In this document: positions 27,375 to 37,002 of the stretch, in pieces | Layout of the letters: each line of letters opens with the position of its first letter | How positions within the stretch are numbered: position 1 is the first letter of the stretch | DNA from: Armatimonadota bacterium | Lineage (GTDB): Bacteria > Sysuimicrobiota > Sysuimicrobiia > Sysuimicrobiales > Sysuimicrobiaceae | Assembly (NCBI GenBank): GCA_025060455.1 | Contig: JANXBY010000021.1 | Coordinates: forward strand, 62,001 to 126,000 | DNA length: 64,000 nucleotides | Reading direction: 5' to 3' | Notes under the pieces: generated by a model | Database searches by the model: none | Seen by the model: the letters and a program-made list of their open reading frames with translations, nothing else | What the model was told of the DNA's origin: nothing | Translations under genes and position numbers: made by a program

Positions 27375-27773
27375 ATGCGGTGGGAGTCAGCCCCGGACCT
27401 CCATGCACGGTTGACCCGCATCGCCCGGGCCCTGGAGTTCTCCCACGTGGATCCCGACCGGGTGCACTGCTTGCGGGTGTACGGAGCCCGCGCCAACGCG
27501 TGGGCGAGGATCTGGGGCCTCCCAAGGGTTTTCCAGGAAGCCCTGGGCCTGCCCCCCAGCTACGCGGTGGAGTTCCTGTGCCCGGCGTTCGACCGGCTCC
27601 CCCGGGACGAGCAGGACAGGGTCATTATCCACGAGCTGTTGCACATCCCCACCACCTTCAGCGGGGGCGTCCGGCCGGAGAGGAGCGGTGGCCTGCGCAT
27701 TGACCGCCGCACCGTGGAGCGGTACTACCGCCGGTACCGCCAAGTGGCCGCCGCGGATCGGGACGGCCCTTGA
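27375..27773 (+). CDS. Putative metallopeptidase (HELLH-type)
   Basis: A 132-aa protein with a zinc-binding HELLH motif (residues 86-90) in RVIIHELLHIPTTFSGG, resembling the small putative metallopeptidases first annotated in phages and archaea. The N-terminal half carries a conserved-looking RVYGARANAWARIWGLP segment. Activity and substrate are unknown. ATG start with GGGGTGGGC upstream. It stands alone between the membrane protein and rsgA; the 76 bases before it hold nothing recognisable. Confidence 0.75.
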   Translation: MRWESAPDLHARLTRIARALEFSHVDPDRVHCLRVYGARANAWARIWGLPRVFQEALGLPPSYAVEFLCPAFDRLPRDEQDRVIIHELLHIPTTFSGGVRPERSGGLRIDRRTVERYYRRYRQVAAADRDGP

Positions 27774-27789
27774 GCCGGCGCGTGGCCAG

Positions 27790-28734
27790 ATGAGCCCGTC
27801 GGCCGCTCCCCCGGGTGGGCTAGAAGGTGTCGTGACCCGTGCCGCGGGCGCGTTCGCCGTGGTGTACGCGGGCGGCAAGACCTACCGGTGCACCACCCGA
27901 GGGCGGCTGCGGAAGGCGCTTGGGGTGCGGGTGGTCCCGGGGGACCGGGTGGTGGTCGTCCCCACGGGGCCGGAGGAGGGCGTGGTGCAATCCGTCCTGC
28001 CGCGCACCTCGGAGCTCGTCAAGCCTACCGCGCGAGACGCCGGACGGCTGCAGGTCCTGGCGGCCAACGTGGACCAAGCCTGCGTGGTGTTCTCCACCGC
28101 AAGCCCCGACCCCGACCCCATGGCGGTGGACCGGTTTTTGGCCTTGGCGGAGGCGGCGGGCCTTGTGCCGTTCCTGTGCTTCAACAAGCTTGACCTGGCG
28201 GAGCCGGGCCCCCTGCGGGAGCTGTACGAGTCCCTGGGCTACCGTGTGGTGGCCACGAGCGCGCGGACCGGCCAGGGGTTGGACCGGTTGCGGGCGCAGC
28301 TGGCCGGGCACCTAACGGTGCTGGTGGGCCCGTCGGGGGTGGGCAAGAGCAGCCTGGTCAACGCCCTGAACCCCCAGGCCCGCCGCAAAGTCGGGGAAGT
28401 CGGTCGGCGGGGCCGGGGACGCCACACCACCACCGACGCGCAGCTGATCCCGGTGGACGGGCAGGGGTTCGTGGTGGACACCCCGGGCTTCCAGGTGCTG
28501 GACTTCGTGCACCTGGAACCCGATGCGGTGCGACAGGCGTTTCCGGAGATCGCACGGCTGGCCGCGGGGTGCCGGTTCCCGGACTGCTCCCACCGCCAGG
28601 AGCCGGGCTGTGCCGTACGGGAGGAGGCGGCCCGAGGGAAGGTGGCCGCCTCCCGCATGCGCAGCTACCTGGCGCTGCTGGAGGAGGCGGAGGAGGCTTG
28701 GCGCGCACGCTACCGATCACGGAGGGAAGGATGA
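27790..28734 (+). CDS. rsgA: Ribosome small-subunit-dependent GTPase RsgA
   Basis: Circularly permuted GTPase (314 aa) that matures the 30S subunit. An N-terminal OB fold is followed by G4 (NKLD), G1 GPSGVGKSS (residues 180-188) and G3 DTPG in the permuted order, then a C-terminal zinc site (CRFPDCSHRQEPGC). ATG 27790 is used as start; the upstream frame belongs to the preceding gene. The stop overlaps the next gene (ATGA). Confidence 0.95.
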   Translation: MSPSAAPPGGLEGVVTRAAGAFAVVYAGGKTYRCTTRGRLRKALGVRVVPGDRVVVVPTGPEEGVVQSVLPRTSELVKPTARDAGRLQVLAANVDQACVVFSTASPDPDPMAVDRFLALAEAAGLVPFLCFNKLDLAEPGPLRELYESLGYRVVATSARTGQGLDRLRAQLAGHLTVLVGPSGVGKSSLVNALNPQARRKVGEVGRRGRGRHTTTDAQLIPVDGQGFVVDTPGFQVLDFVHLEPDAVRQAFPEIARLAAGCRFPDCSHRQEPGCAVREEAARGKVAASRMRSYLALLEEAEEAWRARYRSRREG

Positions 28735-29375
28735 CGCGGGTGTACCTGGTGCGACACGGCCAGACCACGTGGAACGCGGAGCGACGCTACCAGGGGCGCA
28801 AGGACGCGCCCCTCACGGAGCTGGGGCGCAGCCAGATGCGGCGGCTGGCCGCGGCGCTGGCCAGCGAGCCGGTCCGGGCGGTGTACACCAGCCCCCTGGG
28901 GCGCTGCCGGTGGGGTGCGGAGCGCATCGCGGCGCAGCACGGCCTGGAGCCCATCGTGGAGCCAGACCTGGTGGAGCTGGATCACGGCATCCTGGATGGG
29001 CTGCGGGTGGACGAGATGGAAGACCACGTGGGCCAGCTGGTCCGCCGGTGGTGGGAGGATCCCGCCGCGGTGCACCTGCCCGGAGGGGAGACCCTGGAGC
29101 AGGCCCGCTCGCGGGCGTACGGGGCATTCCGCCGTATCGTGGACCGCCACCCCGACCAGACGGTGGTGGTGGTGGCGCACGGAGGGGTGAACAAGCTGAT
29201 CCTCCTGACCCTCCTGCAGGCGCCGCTGGCCAGCTACTTCCGCATCCAGCAGCACAACGGCGCCGTGAACCTGGTGGAAGTGCCCCCACACGGCAGCCCG
29301 CGCATCGTGGCCATCAACGACACCTGCTACCTCCGGCTGCCTTCCCAGGACCCAGCGGTGGTGGGTCAGGAGTGA
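28731..29375 (+). CDS. Histidine phosphatase family protein (phosphoglycerate mutase-like)
   Basis: A 214-aa branch-1 histidine phosphatase. The catalytic RHG motif is in YLVRHGQTTWN, with the second histidine in VVVVAHGGVNK. Close relatives are annotated as alpha-ribazole phosphatase, phosphoglycerate mutase or broad phosphatases; the exact substrate cannot be read by eye. It is translationally coupled to rsgA and overlaps the convergent transporter by 10 bases at the 3' end. Confidence 0.88.
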   Translation: MTRVYLVRHGQTTWNAERRYQGRKDAPLTELGRSQMRRLAAALASEPVRAVYTSPLGRCRWGAERIAAQHGLEPIVEPDLVELDHGILDGLRVDEMEDHVGQLVRRWWEDPAAVHLPGGETLEQARSRAYGAFRRIVDRHPDQTVVVVAHGGVNKLILLTLLQAPLASYFRIQQHNGAVNLVEVPPHGSPRIVAINDTCYLRLPSQDPAVVGQE

Positions 29376-30571
29376 CGCAGCCGCCGAAAGGCCCACAGCC
29401 CGGCCACCACCAGGGCCGCGGCGCAGGCAGGCACCAGCCGCAGGCCCAGGTCGTGGCCTGGCGCGTAGCCCAGCCGAAGCAGGAAGCCCACGGCCGTGGC
29501 CGCAGCGGCGTTGCTCAGGTTGAGCACCAGGCCTTGCACCCCGAAGTGCGTGGCGGGTAGCCCATAGCGGGCGGCCAGCTGGGCGAGGATGGCGTTCGGC
29601 AGCACGTACAGGGCGGCAAGGGGCAGGCCTGCCAGAACCACCAGCCCGTAGCCCAGCACGTGCGGCGCCCCGGGCAGCCGGCCCACCAGGGACACCGCGG
29701 GCAGGAACACCGCGGCCAGCCACAGGCAGGCTTCCAGGGCCGCCTGGGCGCCTGACCTCCGGCCCCAGGCGGCCACCAGCGGGAGGCAGGCGGCAGTTGA
29801 CCCCAGCGCAACCAAAAGCACCGACGGGACGCGGGCGGTGGGCAGCCCCATGAGGACGGTGACCGCGAACACCAGGACGAGGCTCACCATGCCCAGCCCC
29901 ACCCACGACAGCCCCAGCCCGGCCAGGTACGCCTGCAGAGGTCGGCTGCAGGCCAAGAGCCGCAGGGCGGCCGAAAGCGGGACGCGAGGTGCGTCCCCGA
30001 GGGGCTCGCGCACGGAGGCCGCGCAGGCCCACAGGCACACGGTGGCCACCACCGCAAAGGCCGCAGCCATGGCGGGGTAGCCGAACCGCAGGTGAAGGGG
30101 GCCTGAGAGGCCATACGCCACCGCGGTGCCGGCCAGGTTACCCGCGGCCTGCCACGCCGCTGCCGCCACGCGTGCGGACGAGGTGGAGGGCAGGTCGCCC
30201 AAAAGCGCCAGGTAGGGGTTCACCACCGCAGCAAACAGGCCGAAGAACGCCGCCAGCACCGTGGCCAGGTACAGGTCTGCTCCGTGTGGCGGGGGGACCC
30301 ACACGAGGAGGAAGGACGCGGCGAGGATCGGGCTACCTCCCAGGAGGAACGGGCGACGGCGGCCCCAGGGTGTGGAGACCGCGTCGCTCCAGCGGGCCAC
30401 CAGCAGGTCGCTCAGGGAGTTGGAAAGGCGGCCTACGGCCAGGGCCAGGCCTACCTGCTCGGGCGGTAGCCGCGGTGGGGGGCCGGCGTAGAAGGGGAAC
30501 AGCCACAGGTTGAGCGTTTGGACCAGCAGGGAGGCGCCAAAGGCGCCCAGGGCGTACAGGGGCCCCGTCAC
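29366..30571 (-). CDS. MFS transporter, GPH-like
   Basis: A 401-aa polytopic protein with about 12 hydrophobic segments. The loop SDLLVARWSDAVSTPWGRRR resembles the GPH (glycoside-pentoside-hexuronide:cation symporter) signature with GRRRP. The substrate is unknown. GTG start in a GTGA overlap with the upstream phosphoribosyltransferase gene, so the two are co-translated; this might point to a nucleobase or sugar, but that is inference only. Confidence 0.85.
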   Translation of the reverse strand: MTGPLYALGAFGASLLVQTLNLWLFPFYAGPPPRLPPEQVGLALAVGRLSNSLSDLLVARWSDAVSTPWGRRRPFLLGGSPILAASFLLVWVPPPHGADLYLATVLAAFFGLFAAVVNPYLALLGDLPSTSSARVAAAAWQAAGNLAGTAVAYGLSGPLHLRFGYPAMAAAFAVVATVCLWACAASVREPLGDAPRVPLSAALRLLACSRPLQAYLAGLGLSWVGLGMVSLVLVFAVTVLMGLPTARVPSVLLVALGSTAACLPLVAAWGRRSGAQAALEACLWLAAVFLPAVSLVGRLPGAPHVLGYGLVVLAGLPLAALYVLPNAILAQLAARYGLPATHFGVQGLVLNLSNAAAATAVGFLLRLGYAPGHDLGLRLVPACAAALVVAGLWAFRRLRHS

Positions 30572-31152
30572 CCGGTGCGGGTGAACACCGGGAGGGTAGC
30601 GAGGTGGATGAGCTCCGGGTCGCGGTACGCGTCGCCTTGCAAGATCACCGCGGCCTTGGCGGTGATGCGGGCCTCCACCCGCTCCATGAGCACGGTGGCC
30701 GCCCGGAGAGTACCCCCTGTGCTCACCACGTCGTCCACCACCGCCACCCGGCGGCCGCGGATGCGCTCCGCGTCCTCGCCGTTCAGCACCAGGGGGTGCA
30801 GGGAGGCGTCCGTGATGGACTGCACCTGGACCACCACGGGGTCGCGCATGTACTTCTTGACCGCCCGCCGGCACGCCACGTATGGGAAGAACTGCCCGTG
30901 GCGGGGCTCCGACAGGTACGTGGCGATCATGTGCACGAGGGGCACAGACTTGGCGGTCAGGGAGACTAGGGCGTCGAACTCCCGCAGCCGCAGTTCGCTC
31001 GCCAGGGCCCGGGCGCACGCGTTGGTGAGCTCCACGTCACCCCACAGGCGGAAGAAGGGGATCCAAACGCCCTCCTGTACCTGCTCCACGGGGAGCACCC
31101 GCCGGACCCCTGCCACCTTTAGCTCGTACCGGGTCTGCCCCTCGTACTCCAT
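30568..31152 (-). CDS. Phosphoribosyltransferase (adenine PRTase-like)
   Basis: A 194-aa type I PRTase with the PRPP loop VAVVDDVVSTGGTL, and further up SLTAKSVPLVHMIA as the pyrophosphate loop. It resembles Apt-like purine salvage enzymes but is divergent from classical Apt. ATG 31152 has GGAAGGGG upstream; the longer frame reaches across the divergent promoter region into the aroE start and is unlikely. It is followed by the coupled transporter gene. Confidence 0.82.
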   Translation of the reverse strand: MEYEGQTRYELKVAGVRRVLPVEQVQEGVWIPFFRLWGDVELTNACARALASELRLREFDALVSLTAKSVPLVHMIATYLSEPRHGQFFPYVACRRAVKKYMRDPVVVQVQSITDASLHPLVLNGEDAERIRGRRVAVVDDVVSTGGTLRAATVLMERVEARITAKAAVILQGDAYRDPELIHLATLPVFTRTG

Positions 31153-31239
31153 TCCGGCCCCTTCCAAGAGGCGTACGTTTACCGGGTACTCTAGCACAGC
31201 GTCGGTTCCCTGCGTAGCCTGCGGCGGCGCGGTTCGGGC

Positions 31240-31245
31240 TACAAT
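31240..31245 (+). promoter_or_regulatory. Possible -10 element of the shikimate operon
   Basis: TACAAT lies 29 bases before the aroE start in the 121-base divergent gap. No convincing -35 is at 16-18 bases, so this is a weak call. The gap is the only space between the divergent units and must hold both promoters. Confidence 0.35.
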
Positions 31246-31273
31246 GGCGTAAAAACCGCGGAGGGCGAGGAGT

Positions 31274-32143
31274 TTGGAGATTCCCCCGGACACACGGCTG
31301 GTGGCGCTCGTGGGCGACCCGGTGGCCCACAGCCTATCGCCCCGGATGCAGGCGGCCGCGTTCCAGGCGCGCGGGCTGAGGTGGGCTTACCTGGCCCTGC
31401 GGGTGCGCAGCCAGGACCTCCGGGAAGCGGTGGCCGGCCTGCGCGCCCTCGGCTTTGCCGGCGCCAACGTCACCATCCCCCACAAGGTGGCGGTCTGCGA
31501 GCTCGTGGACGAGCTGGACCCCTCGGCCCGGCGGTGCGGGGCGGCCAACACGCTGGTGTTCGACCGGGGCAGGAGGGTGGTGGCGTTCAACACCGACGTG
31601 GCGGGGTTCGCCCGGGCGCTGGCCGAACACGGGGTGGCCGCAGGAGGGGTGAACGCTGTGGTGCTGGGCGCAGGGGGCGCAGCGCGGGCCGCCTGTGCGG
31701 CGTTGGGCCAACTAGGTTCCCGGCGCGTGACGGTGATGGCCCGGCGCCCTCAGGCCGCGGAAGCCCTGTGTGCCCAGATGCGGGGCGAGTTCCCCGGGAC
31801 AGCGTTTCAGGCGTTGCCGTTCGACCCGGGGGCGCTTGAGGCGGCCCTGCGGCAGGCGGAGCTGGTCGTCAACGCCACACCGGTGGGCATGCACCCACAC
31901 GAGCAGGAAAGCCCCGTGCCCGACGCCGCGTGGCTGCGGGCCGGACAGGTGGTGTTCGACATGGTGTACAACCCGCCGAGGACCCGGCTAGTGCGGATGG
32001 CGGAACAGGCCGGGGCCAGGGTGGTGGGCGGGCTTTCCATGCTGGTGCACCAGGGCGCCGCTGCCTTCGAGCTGTGGACAGGCGTTGAGGCGCCCGTGGA
32101 GGCGATGAAGCAAGCGGTGGGCCTGCTCCCCGCGGAGGTGTGA
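31274..32143 (+). CDS. aroE: Shikimate dehydrogenase
   Basis: NADPH-dependent reduction of 3-dehydroshikimate to shikimate (289 aa). The substrate site shows [15 protein letters not shown] (catalytic lysine) and NTDVAGF (aspartate); the Rossmann motif is [12 protein letters not shown] start with GGAGGGCGAGGAG upstream. It opens an operon aroE-aroC-aroKB-aroQ-aroH-aroA and has a one-base gap to aroC. Confidence 0.95.
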   Translation: MEIPPDTRLVALVGDPVAHSLSPRMQAAAFQARGLRWAYLALRVRSQDLREAVAGLRALGFAGANVTIPHKVAVCELVDELDPSARRCGAANTLVFDRGRRVVAFNTDVAGFARALAEHGVAAGGVNAVVLGAGGAARAACAALGQLGSRRVTVMARRPQAAEALCAQMRGEFPGTAFQALPFDPGALEAALRQAELVVNATPVGMHPHEQESPVPDAAWLRAGQVVFDMVYNPPRTRLVRMAEQAGARVVGGLSMLVHQGAAAFELWTGVEAPVEAMKQAVGLLPAEV

Positions 32144-32144
32144 G

Positions 32145-33296
32145 GTGGCGCTGCGGCTGGTGACCGCCGGGGAGTCGCACGGCCGCGGGCTGGTGGCGGT
32201 GGTGGAGGGGCTGCCCGCGGGCCTGCGGGTGGACGAAGAGTACATCGACCGCCAGCTGCACCGCCGCCAGCTCGGGTACGGCCGCGGCGGCCGCATGCAG
32301 ATCGAGCGGGACCGAGCGGAGATCCTGTCCGGCGTCATGGACGGAGCAACCATTGGCTCCCCCGTGGCGGTGCTGGTGTGGAACCGCGACTGGCGCACGG
32401 AGGAGGCTCCCATCACCCGGCCACGGCCTGGCCACGCGGACCTGGTGGGCGTGCAAAAGTACGGGTTTTCGGATGTGCGTTACGCCCTGGAGCGCGCGAG
32501 TGCCCGCGAGACCGCCGCCCGGGTGGCGGGGTGCAGCCTGGCGCGGCGGCTGCTGGAGGAGTTCGGGATCGAGGTGTTCAGCCACGTGGTGGAGCTGGGA
32601 GGTGTACGGGTGGGTAACCTGCCTGAGCGGTGGGAGGAGGTCCGGGATCGTGCGGAGGCGTCGGACCTGCGGTGCGCGGACCCGGAGGCCGCCGAGCGCA
32701 TGCGGCAGGAGGTGGATGCGGCCAGGGAGCGGGGCGACACTCTGGGCGGGGTGGTGGAGGTGGTGGCGCTGGGCGTGCCGCCGGGGCTGGGCTCGTACGT
32801 GCACTGGGACCGGAAGCTGGACGGCCGGCTGGCGCAGGCGGTGATGAGCGTGCACGCCATCAAGGGGGTAGCCATCGGGGACGCGTTTGCCATCGCCGCA
32901 GCCCCCGGCCACCGCGCCCACGACGAGATCTTCTACGACCCCGATCAGGGTTACTACCGGCGGACGAACCGGGCCGGAGGGCTTGAGGGTGGGGTGACCA
33001 ACGGCATGCCGGTGGTGGTGCGGGCCGCCATGAAGCCGCTTTCCACCCTCCGGCAGCCCCTGATGTCCGCGGACATCCGGACCGGCGAGCCTGCCCCCGG
33101 TGCGGTGGTGCGCTCCGACGTGACCGCGGTCCCCGCGGCCGGCGTGGTGTGCGAGGCCATGGTGGCCCTGGTGCTGGCCGACGCCCTGTGCGAGAAGTTC
33201 GGGGCTGACTCCCTGGCGGACATGCGGGAGGCCTACCGGCGGTACGTGGAGCGGGCCCGGTGGACGCCGCAGGTCGGGGTGCGTAGCGCGCCGTGA
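32145..33296 (+). CDS. aroC: Chorismate synthase
   Basis: Flavin-dependent last step from EPSP to chorismate (383 aa). Signatures seen are [30 protein letters not shown] and the [13 protein letters not shown]-type block (here [14 protein letters not shown]). GTG start. It overlaps the aroKB start by 4 bases. Confidence 0.97.
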   Translation: MALRLVTAGESHGRGLVAVVEGLPAGLRVDEEYIDRQLHRRQLGYGRGGRMQIERDRAEILSGVMDGATIGSPVAVLVWNRDWRTEEAPITRPRPGHADLVGVQKYGFSDVRYALERASARETAARVAGCSLARRLLEEFGIEVFSHVVELGGVRVGNLPERWEEVRDRAEASDLRCADPEAAERMRQEVDAARERGDTLGGVVEVVALGVPPGLGSYVHWDRKLDGRLAQAVMSVHAIKGVAIGDAFAIAAAPGHRAHDEIFYDPDQGYYRRTNRAGGLEGGVTNGMPVVVRAAMKPLSTLRQPLMSADIRTGEPAPGAVVRSDVTAVPAAGVVCEAMVALVLADALCEKFGADSLADMREAYRRYVERARWTPQVGVRSAP

Positions 33297-34906
33297 GGAA
33301 CGTGGTGCTGTACGGGTTCATGGGCGCCGGGAAGACCGCGGTGGGCCAGCAACTCGCGGGCCTTCTGGGCTGGCCCTTCGTGGACACCGACCGGCTGGTG
33401 GAGCGTCGGGCCGGCAAGCCGATCCCCCGCATCTTCGACGAGGACGGGGAAGCGGCTTTCCGATGCCTGGAGCGGGAAGCCGTGCGGGAAGCTGCGGGGG
33501 TGCGGCCTGCGGTGGTCGCCTGCGGCGGAGGCGCGGTGGTGGACCCGGCCAACGCGGAAGTGCTGCGGTCGTGTGGCCACATGGTGTGGTTGCGTGCGCA
33601 GCTGGACTCGGTGCTGAGCCGGGCGGTGTCGGAGGACCGGCCGCTGCTGCGGGGCGACCTCCGCGGCCGGGCTGCAGCGCTGTTGGAGGAGCGCACCCCG
33701 CGGTACCGGGAGCTCGCGGAGGTGGTGGTGGACACCGACGGGCTTTCGGTGGAGCAGGTGGCCCGCCGCGTCCTGGAGGAGTTGGTGGAGCGCGAGACGC
33801 GGACGGTACAGGTGAGCGTGCCGGGCGGTCGGTACCCGGTGCGCGTGGGGGAGGGGATCCTACCCCTGGTGGGCCTGGACCTGTACCGCCTGGGCGTGCG
33901 CAGGGCGGGCCTGCTGACGCACCCGCGGCTTTGGCGGCTTTACGGCAGCACCCTTGCGGAGGTGTTGCGGGGCTGGGGAGTGGACGTCGTACCGGTGCTG
34001 GTCCCGCCGGGCGAGGGAACCAAGTCGCTGAAGACCGCCTGCCGGGTGTACGCGGAGCTGGCCGGCGCACACCTGGACCGGGCCGGAGCGGTGGTGGCCC
34101 TGGGGGGCGGTGTGGTCGGGGATCTCGGAGGGTTCGTGGCAGGCACGTACATGCGGGGTGTGCGGTTCGTCCAGCTGCCCACCACCCTGCTGGCGCAGGT
34201 GGACGCCAGCGTGGGCGGGAAAGCCGCGGTGAACGTGCGGACACGGGGCGGAGGGGGCGCGGTCCGCAACCTGGTGGGCGTGTTCTGGCAGCCCGAGGCG
34301 GTGGTGGCGGACGTTGCCACCCTGCGAAGCCTTCCCCTGCGGGAGCTGCGGGCCGGGCTGGCGGAGTGCGTGAAGCACGGCGCCATCCGTGACGCCGCCC
34401 TCCTGGAGTGGACCGACCGACACCTGAGGTCCCTGCTGGGCCGCCAGGCGGACCTGCTGGTCGAGTTGGTGGCGCGCAACGTGGCCATAAAGGCCGGGGT
34501 GGTGGCGCAGGACGAACGGGAGAGCTCCGGTGTGCGGGAGGTTTTGAACTTCGGGCACACGGTGGCGCACGCCCTGGAGGCCGCCACAGGTTACCGGACC
34601 TACCTGCACGGGGAGGCGGTGGCGGTGGGCATGGTGGTGGAGGCAGAGCTGGGCGGCCGGGTAGGGGTTTCGGATGGGTCGGTGGCGGAGGTGCTGCGGT
34701 CGGTGCTGGGCCGCGCGGGGTTGCCCACACAGCTGCCGCGGGTGCCCGCCGAGACCCTGGTGTCCTTCATGCGCCTGGATAAGAAGGCCCGCGGCGGCAA
34801 GCTGCGGTTCAGCCTGGTGGACCGACTGGGCCACGCCCGTGCGGGCGTGGAGGTCCCGGAGGAGGTGGTGACGGCGGTGCTGCGGGAAATGGGGGCGGCG
34901 GCGTGA
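33293..34906 (+). CDS. aroKB: Bifunctional shikimate kinase / 3-dehydroquinate synthase
   Basis: A 537-aa fusion of AroK and AroB. Residues 1-165 are shikimate kinase with Walker [12 protein letters not shown] (8-18), the DxD-like DTDRLVE and CGGGAVV. Residues about 175-537 are 3-dehydroquinate synthase with the NAD-binding [11 protein letters not shown], and zinc-site residues in [19 protein letters not shown] and [11 protein letters not shown]. The two catalyse steps 5 and 2 of the pathway. Such fusions are known in a few lineages (for example Thermotoga). No frameshift or stop separates the halves. Confidence 0.95.
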   Translation: MRNVVLYGFMGAGKTAVGQQLAGLLGWPFVDTDRLVERRAGKPIPRIFDEDGEAAFRCLEREAVREAAGVRPAVVACGGGAVVDPANAEVLRSCGHMVWLRAQLDSVLSRAVSEDRPLLRGDLRGRAAALLEERTPRYRELAEVVVDTDGLSVEQVARRVLEELVERETRTVQVSVPGGRYPVRVGEGILPLVGLDLYRLGVRRAGLLTHPRLWRLYGSTLAEVLRGWGVDVVPVLVPPGEGTKSLKTACRVYAELAGAHLDRAGAVVALGGGVVGDLGGFVAGTYMRGVRFVQLPTTLLAQVDASVGGKAAVNVRTRGGGGAVRNLVGVFWQPEAVVADVATLRSLPLRELRAGLAECVKHGAIRDAALLEWTDRHLRSLLGRQADLLVELVARNVAIKAGVVAQDERESSGVREVLNFGHTVAHALEAATGYRTYLHGEAVAVGMVVEAELGGRVGVSDGSVAEVLRSVLGRAGLPTQLPRVPAETLVSFMRLDKKARGGKLRFSLVDRLGHARAGVEVPEEVVTAVLREMGAAA

Positions 34907-35346
34907 GGGTTCTGGTGCTCTCCGGCCCCAACCTGAACCTGCTGGGCGAGCGGGAACCCGAGGTGTACGGCCACCACACCCTGGAGGACGTCCAGCGGAT
35001 GGTGGAGGAGCGGGCCCAGCAGCTGGGCGTGGAGGTGCGGTTCGTACAGTCCAACCACGAGGGCGTGTTGCTGGACGAGCTGCATCGGGCCCGGCTGGAC
35101 TGCGAGGCGGTGGTGATAAACCCAGGGGCGTTCACCCACACCTCCATCGCCCTGCGGGACGCCATCGCCGCCATCCGGATCCCGGTCGTGGAGGTGCACC
35201 TGTCCAACCCATACGCCCGCGAAGCCTTCCGCAGGCGGATGGTGCTCGCGCCGGTGGTGCGGGGGCAGGTTCTGGGGTTCGGGCCGCAAAGCTACGTCCT
35301 GGGGCTGGAGGCGGCAGTCCACCTGGCACGGGGAGAGACCCAGTGA
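34903..35346 (+). CDS. aroQ: Type II 3-dehydroquinate dehydratase
   Basis: Dodecameric class II dehydratase (147 aa). Motifs are LSGPNLNLLGERE with the catalytic tyrosine in EVYGHHT, the QSNHEG block, INPGAFTHTS and VEVHLSNP. GTG start overlapping aroKB by 4 bases; the stop overlaps the chorismate mutase start. Confidence 0.96.
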   Translation: MRVLVLSGPNLNLLGEREPEVYGHHTLEDVQRMVEERAQQLGVEVRFVQSNHEGVLLDELHRARLDCEAVVINPGAFTHTSIALRDAIAAIRIPVVEVHLSNPYAREAFRRRMVLAPVVRGQVLGFGPQSYVLGLEAAVHLARGETQ

Positions 35347-35711
35347 AGGTACGCGGCATCCGGGGCGCCGTACAGGTGGAGGCCAACACTCCCGAGGCCA
35401 TCCTGGAAGCGGCCCGGCGGCTGGTGACGGAAATGGTGCGCGCCAACGGCGTGGAGCCAGACGACGTGGCGGCGGTGATCTTCACGTGCACCTCCGACCT
35501 GGACGCCACGTTCCCAGCAGAGGCCGCGCGGGCTCTGGGCTGGGACCGCGTGCCGCTGCTGTGCGCCCAGGAGATGGACGTCCCCGGCTCCATGCCCCGG
35601 GTGGTGCGGGTGCTGATGCTGGTGAACACGACCCTCACGCAGGACGAGGTGGTGCACGTGTACCTGGGGGAGGCCGAACGGCTGCGGCCGGACCTCCGCA
35701 GCGCCCAGTAG
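35343..35711 (+). CDS. aroH: Chorismate mutase, AroH type
   Basis: Trimeric AroH-class chorismate mutase (122 aa), committing chorismate to prephenate and hence Phe/Tyr. Active-site elements include R at the start of RGIRGAVQVE, the DDVAAVIFTCTSDL block, RVVRVLMLVNT with its arginine, and VHVYLGEAERLRPDL. GTG start, 4-base overlap with aroQ. No regulatory (ACT) domain is present. Confidence 0.95.
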   Translation: MKVRGIRGAVQVEANTPEAILEAARRLVTEMVRANGVEPDDVAAVIFTCTSDLDATFPAEAARALGWDRVPLLCAQEMDVPGSMPRVVRVLMLVNTTLTQDEVVHVYLGEAERLRPDLRSAQ

Positions 35712-35712
35712 G

Positions 35713-37002
35713 ATGGCGCACCTGGAAGTCCGACCTGGCAGAATCCGGGGGCGTTTCCGGCCTCCCGGGGACAAGTCCGTGAGCCACCGGGCGGTGTTGG
35801 TGGGTGCGCTGGCACGCGGGACCACGGTGGCGCGCAACTTCCTCGTGGCGGAGGACACCCTGCGGAGCGTGGCGTGCGTCCGTCAGTTAGGTGTGCCGGT
35901 AGAGCTGGAGGACGGCGTGCTACGGGTCCACGGGCGCGAGCGGTGGTGCCAGCCGGGAGAGGTCTTGGACGCGGGGAACTCAGGGACCACCCTGCGCCTG
36001 CTGTGCGGCCTGCTGGCGGGACAGCCCTTGGAGGCGGTGCTGGACGGGGACGCCTCGCTGAGACGGCGCCCCATGGACCGGGTGGTGGAGCCGCTGCGCC
36101 GCATGGGCGCGGACCTGGAGGCGCGGGAGGGCCGGTTCGCGCCGGTGCGGGTACGCGGAGGTAGGCTGCGGCCCGCGCGGCATCCGCTGGCGGTGGCCAG
36201 CGCCCAGGTGAAAAGCGCCCTGCTGTTGGCGGGGCTGTACGCGCAGGGGACCACGGTGGTGGTGGAGCCCGCCCAAAGCCGCGATCACACCGAGCGGATG
36301 CTGTCCGCCATGGGGGTTTCGGTGCACCGGCACACGCTGTCTGGCGGGGCCGTGGAGGTGTCGGTGGAAGGCCCCGCGCGGCCCGAGGCGTTGGAGGTGG
36401 AAGTTCCCGGGGACTTCTCCTCCGCGGCCTTCTTTTTGGTGGCGGCGGCAGCCCAGCCCGGCGCGGAGCTGGTGGCAGAGCACGTGGGGCTGAACCCGAC
36501 CCGGACGGGGCTGCTGGGCGTGCTGCGGGAGATGGGCGCGGACATACGGGTGGAAGAGGTGCGGGAGGTGGCAGGCGAGCCGGTTGGCAACTTGGTGGTC
36601 CGCGGCAGCCAGCTGCGGGGGACCCGGGTGGGCGGCGGACTGATCCCTCGGCTGATCGACGAGATTCCCGCGCTGGCGGTGGCCGCGGCGGTGGCGGAGG
36701 GCGAGACGGTGGTACAGGACGCGGCGGAGCTGAGGGTGAAGGAGTCGGACCGGGTGCGCACGGTGGTGGACGGGCTACGGGCGGTGGGGGTGGAGGCAGA
36801 GGAGCTAGCAGACGGCTTCGTCGTGCGCGGCGGGCACATCCGGGGCGGGGTCGTGGACCCCCAGGGGGACCACCGCATCGCCATGGCTTTCGCGGTGGCA
36901 GGGCTACTCTCCCGGGGAGGCGTCCGTGTGCTGGACGTCGCCTGCGCTGCGGTGTCCTTTCCGGAATTCCCCCGCTGGCTGGAGGCGCTGACGGCCGCTT
37001 GA
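35713..37002 (+). CDS. aroA: 3-phosphoshikimate 1-carboxyvinyltransferase (EPSP synthase)
   Basis: Joins shikimate-3-phosphate and PEP (429 aa). Landmarks are PPGDKSVSHRAVLVGALA, LDAGNSGTTLRLLCG and VKESDRVRTV, and the C-terminal DHRIAMAFAVAG. ATG start one base after the aroH stop. A DAHP synthase and prephenate-processing genes are not in the window. Confidence 0.97.
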   Translation: MAHLEVRPGRIRGRFRPPGDKSVSHRAVLVGALARGTTVARNFLVAEDTLRSVACVRQLGVPVELEDGVLRVHGRERWCQPGEVLDAGNSGTTLRLLCGLLAGQPLEAVLDGDASLRRRPMDRVVEPLRRMGADLEAREGRFAPVRVRGGRLRPARHPLAVASAQVKSALLLAGLYAQGTTVVVEPAQSRDHTERMLSAMGVSVHRHTLSGGAVEVSVEGPARPEALEVEVPGDFSSAAFFLVAAAAQPGAELVAEHVGLNPTRTGLLGVLREMGADIRVEEVREVAGEPVGNLVVRGSQLRGTRVGGGLIPRLIDEIPALAVAAAVAEGETVVQDAAELRVKESDRVRTVVDGLRAVGVEAEELADGFVVRGGHIRGGVVDPQGDHRIAMAFAVAGLLSRGGVRVLDVACAAVSFPEFPRWLEALTAA

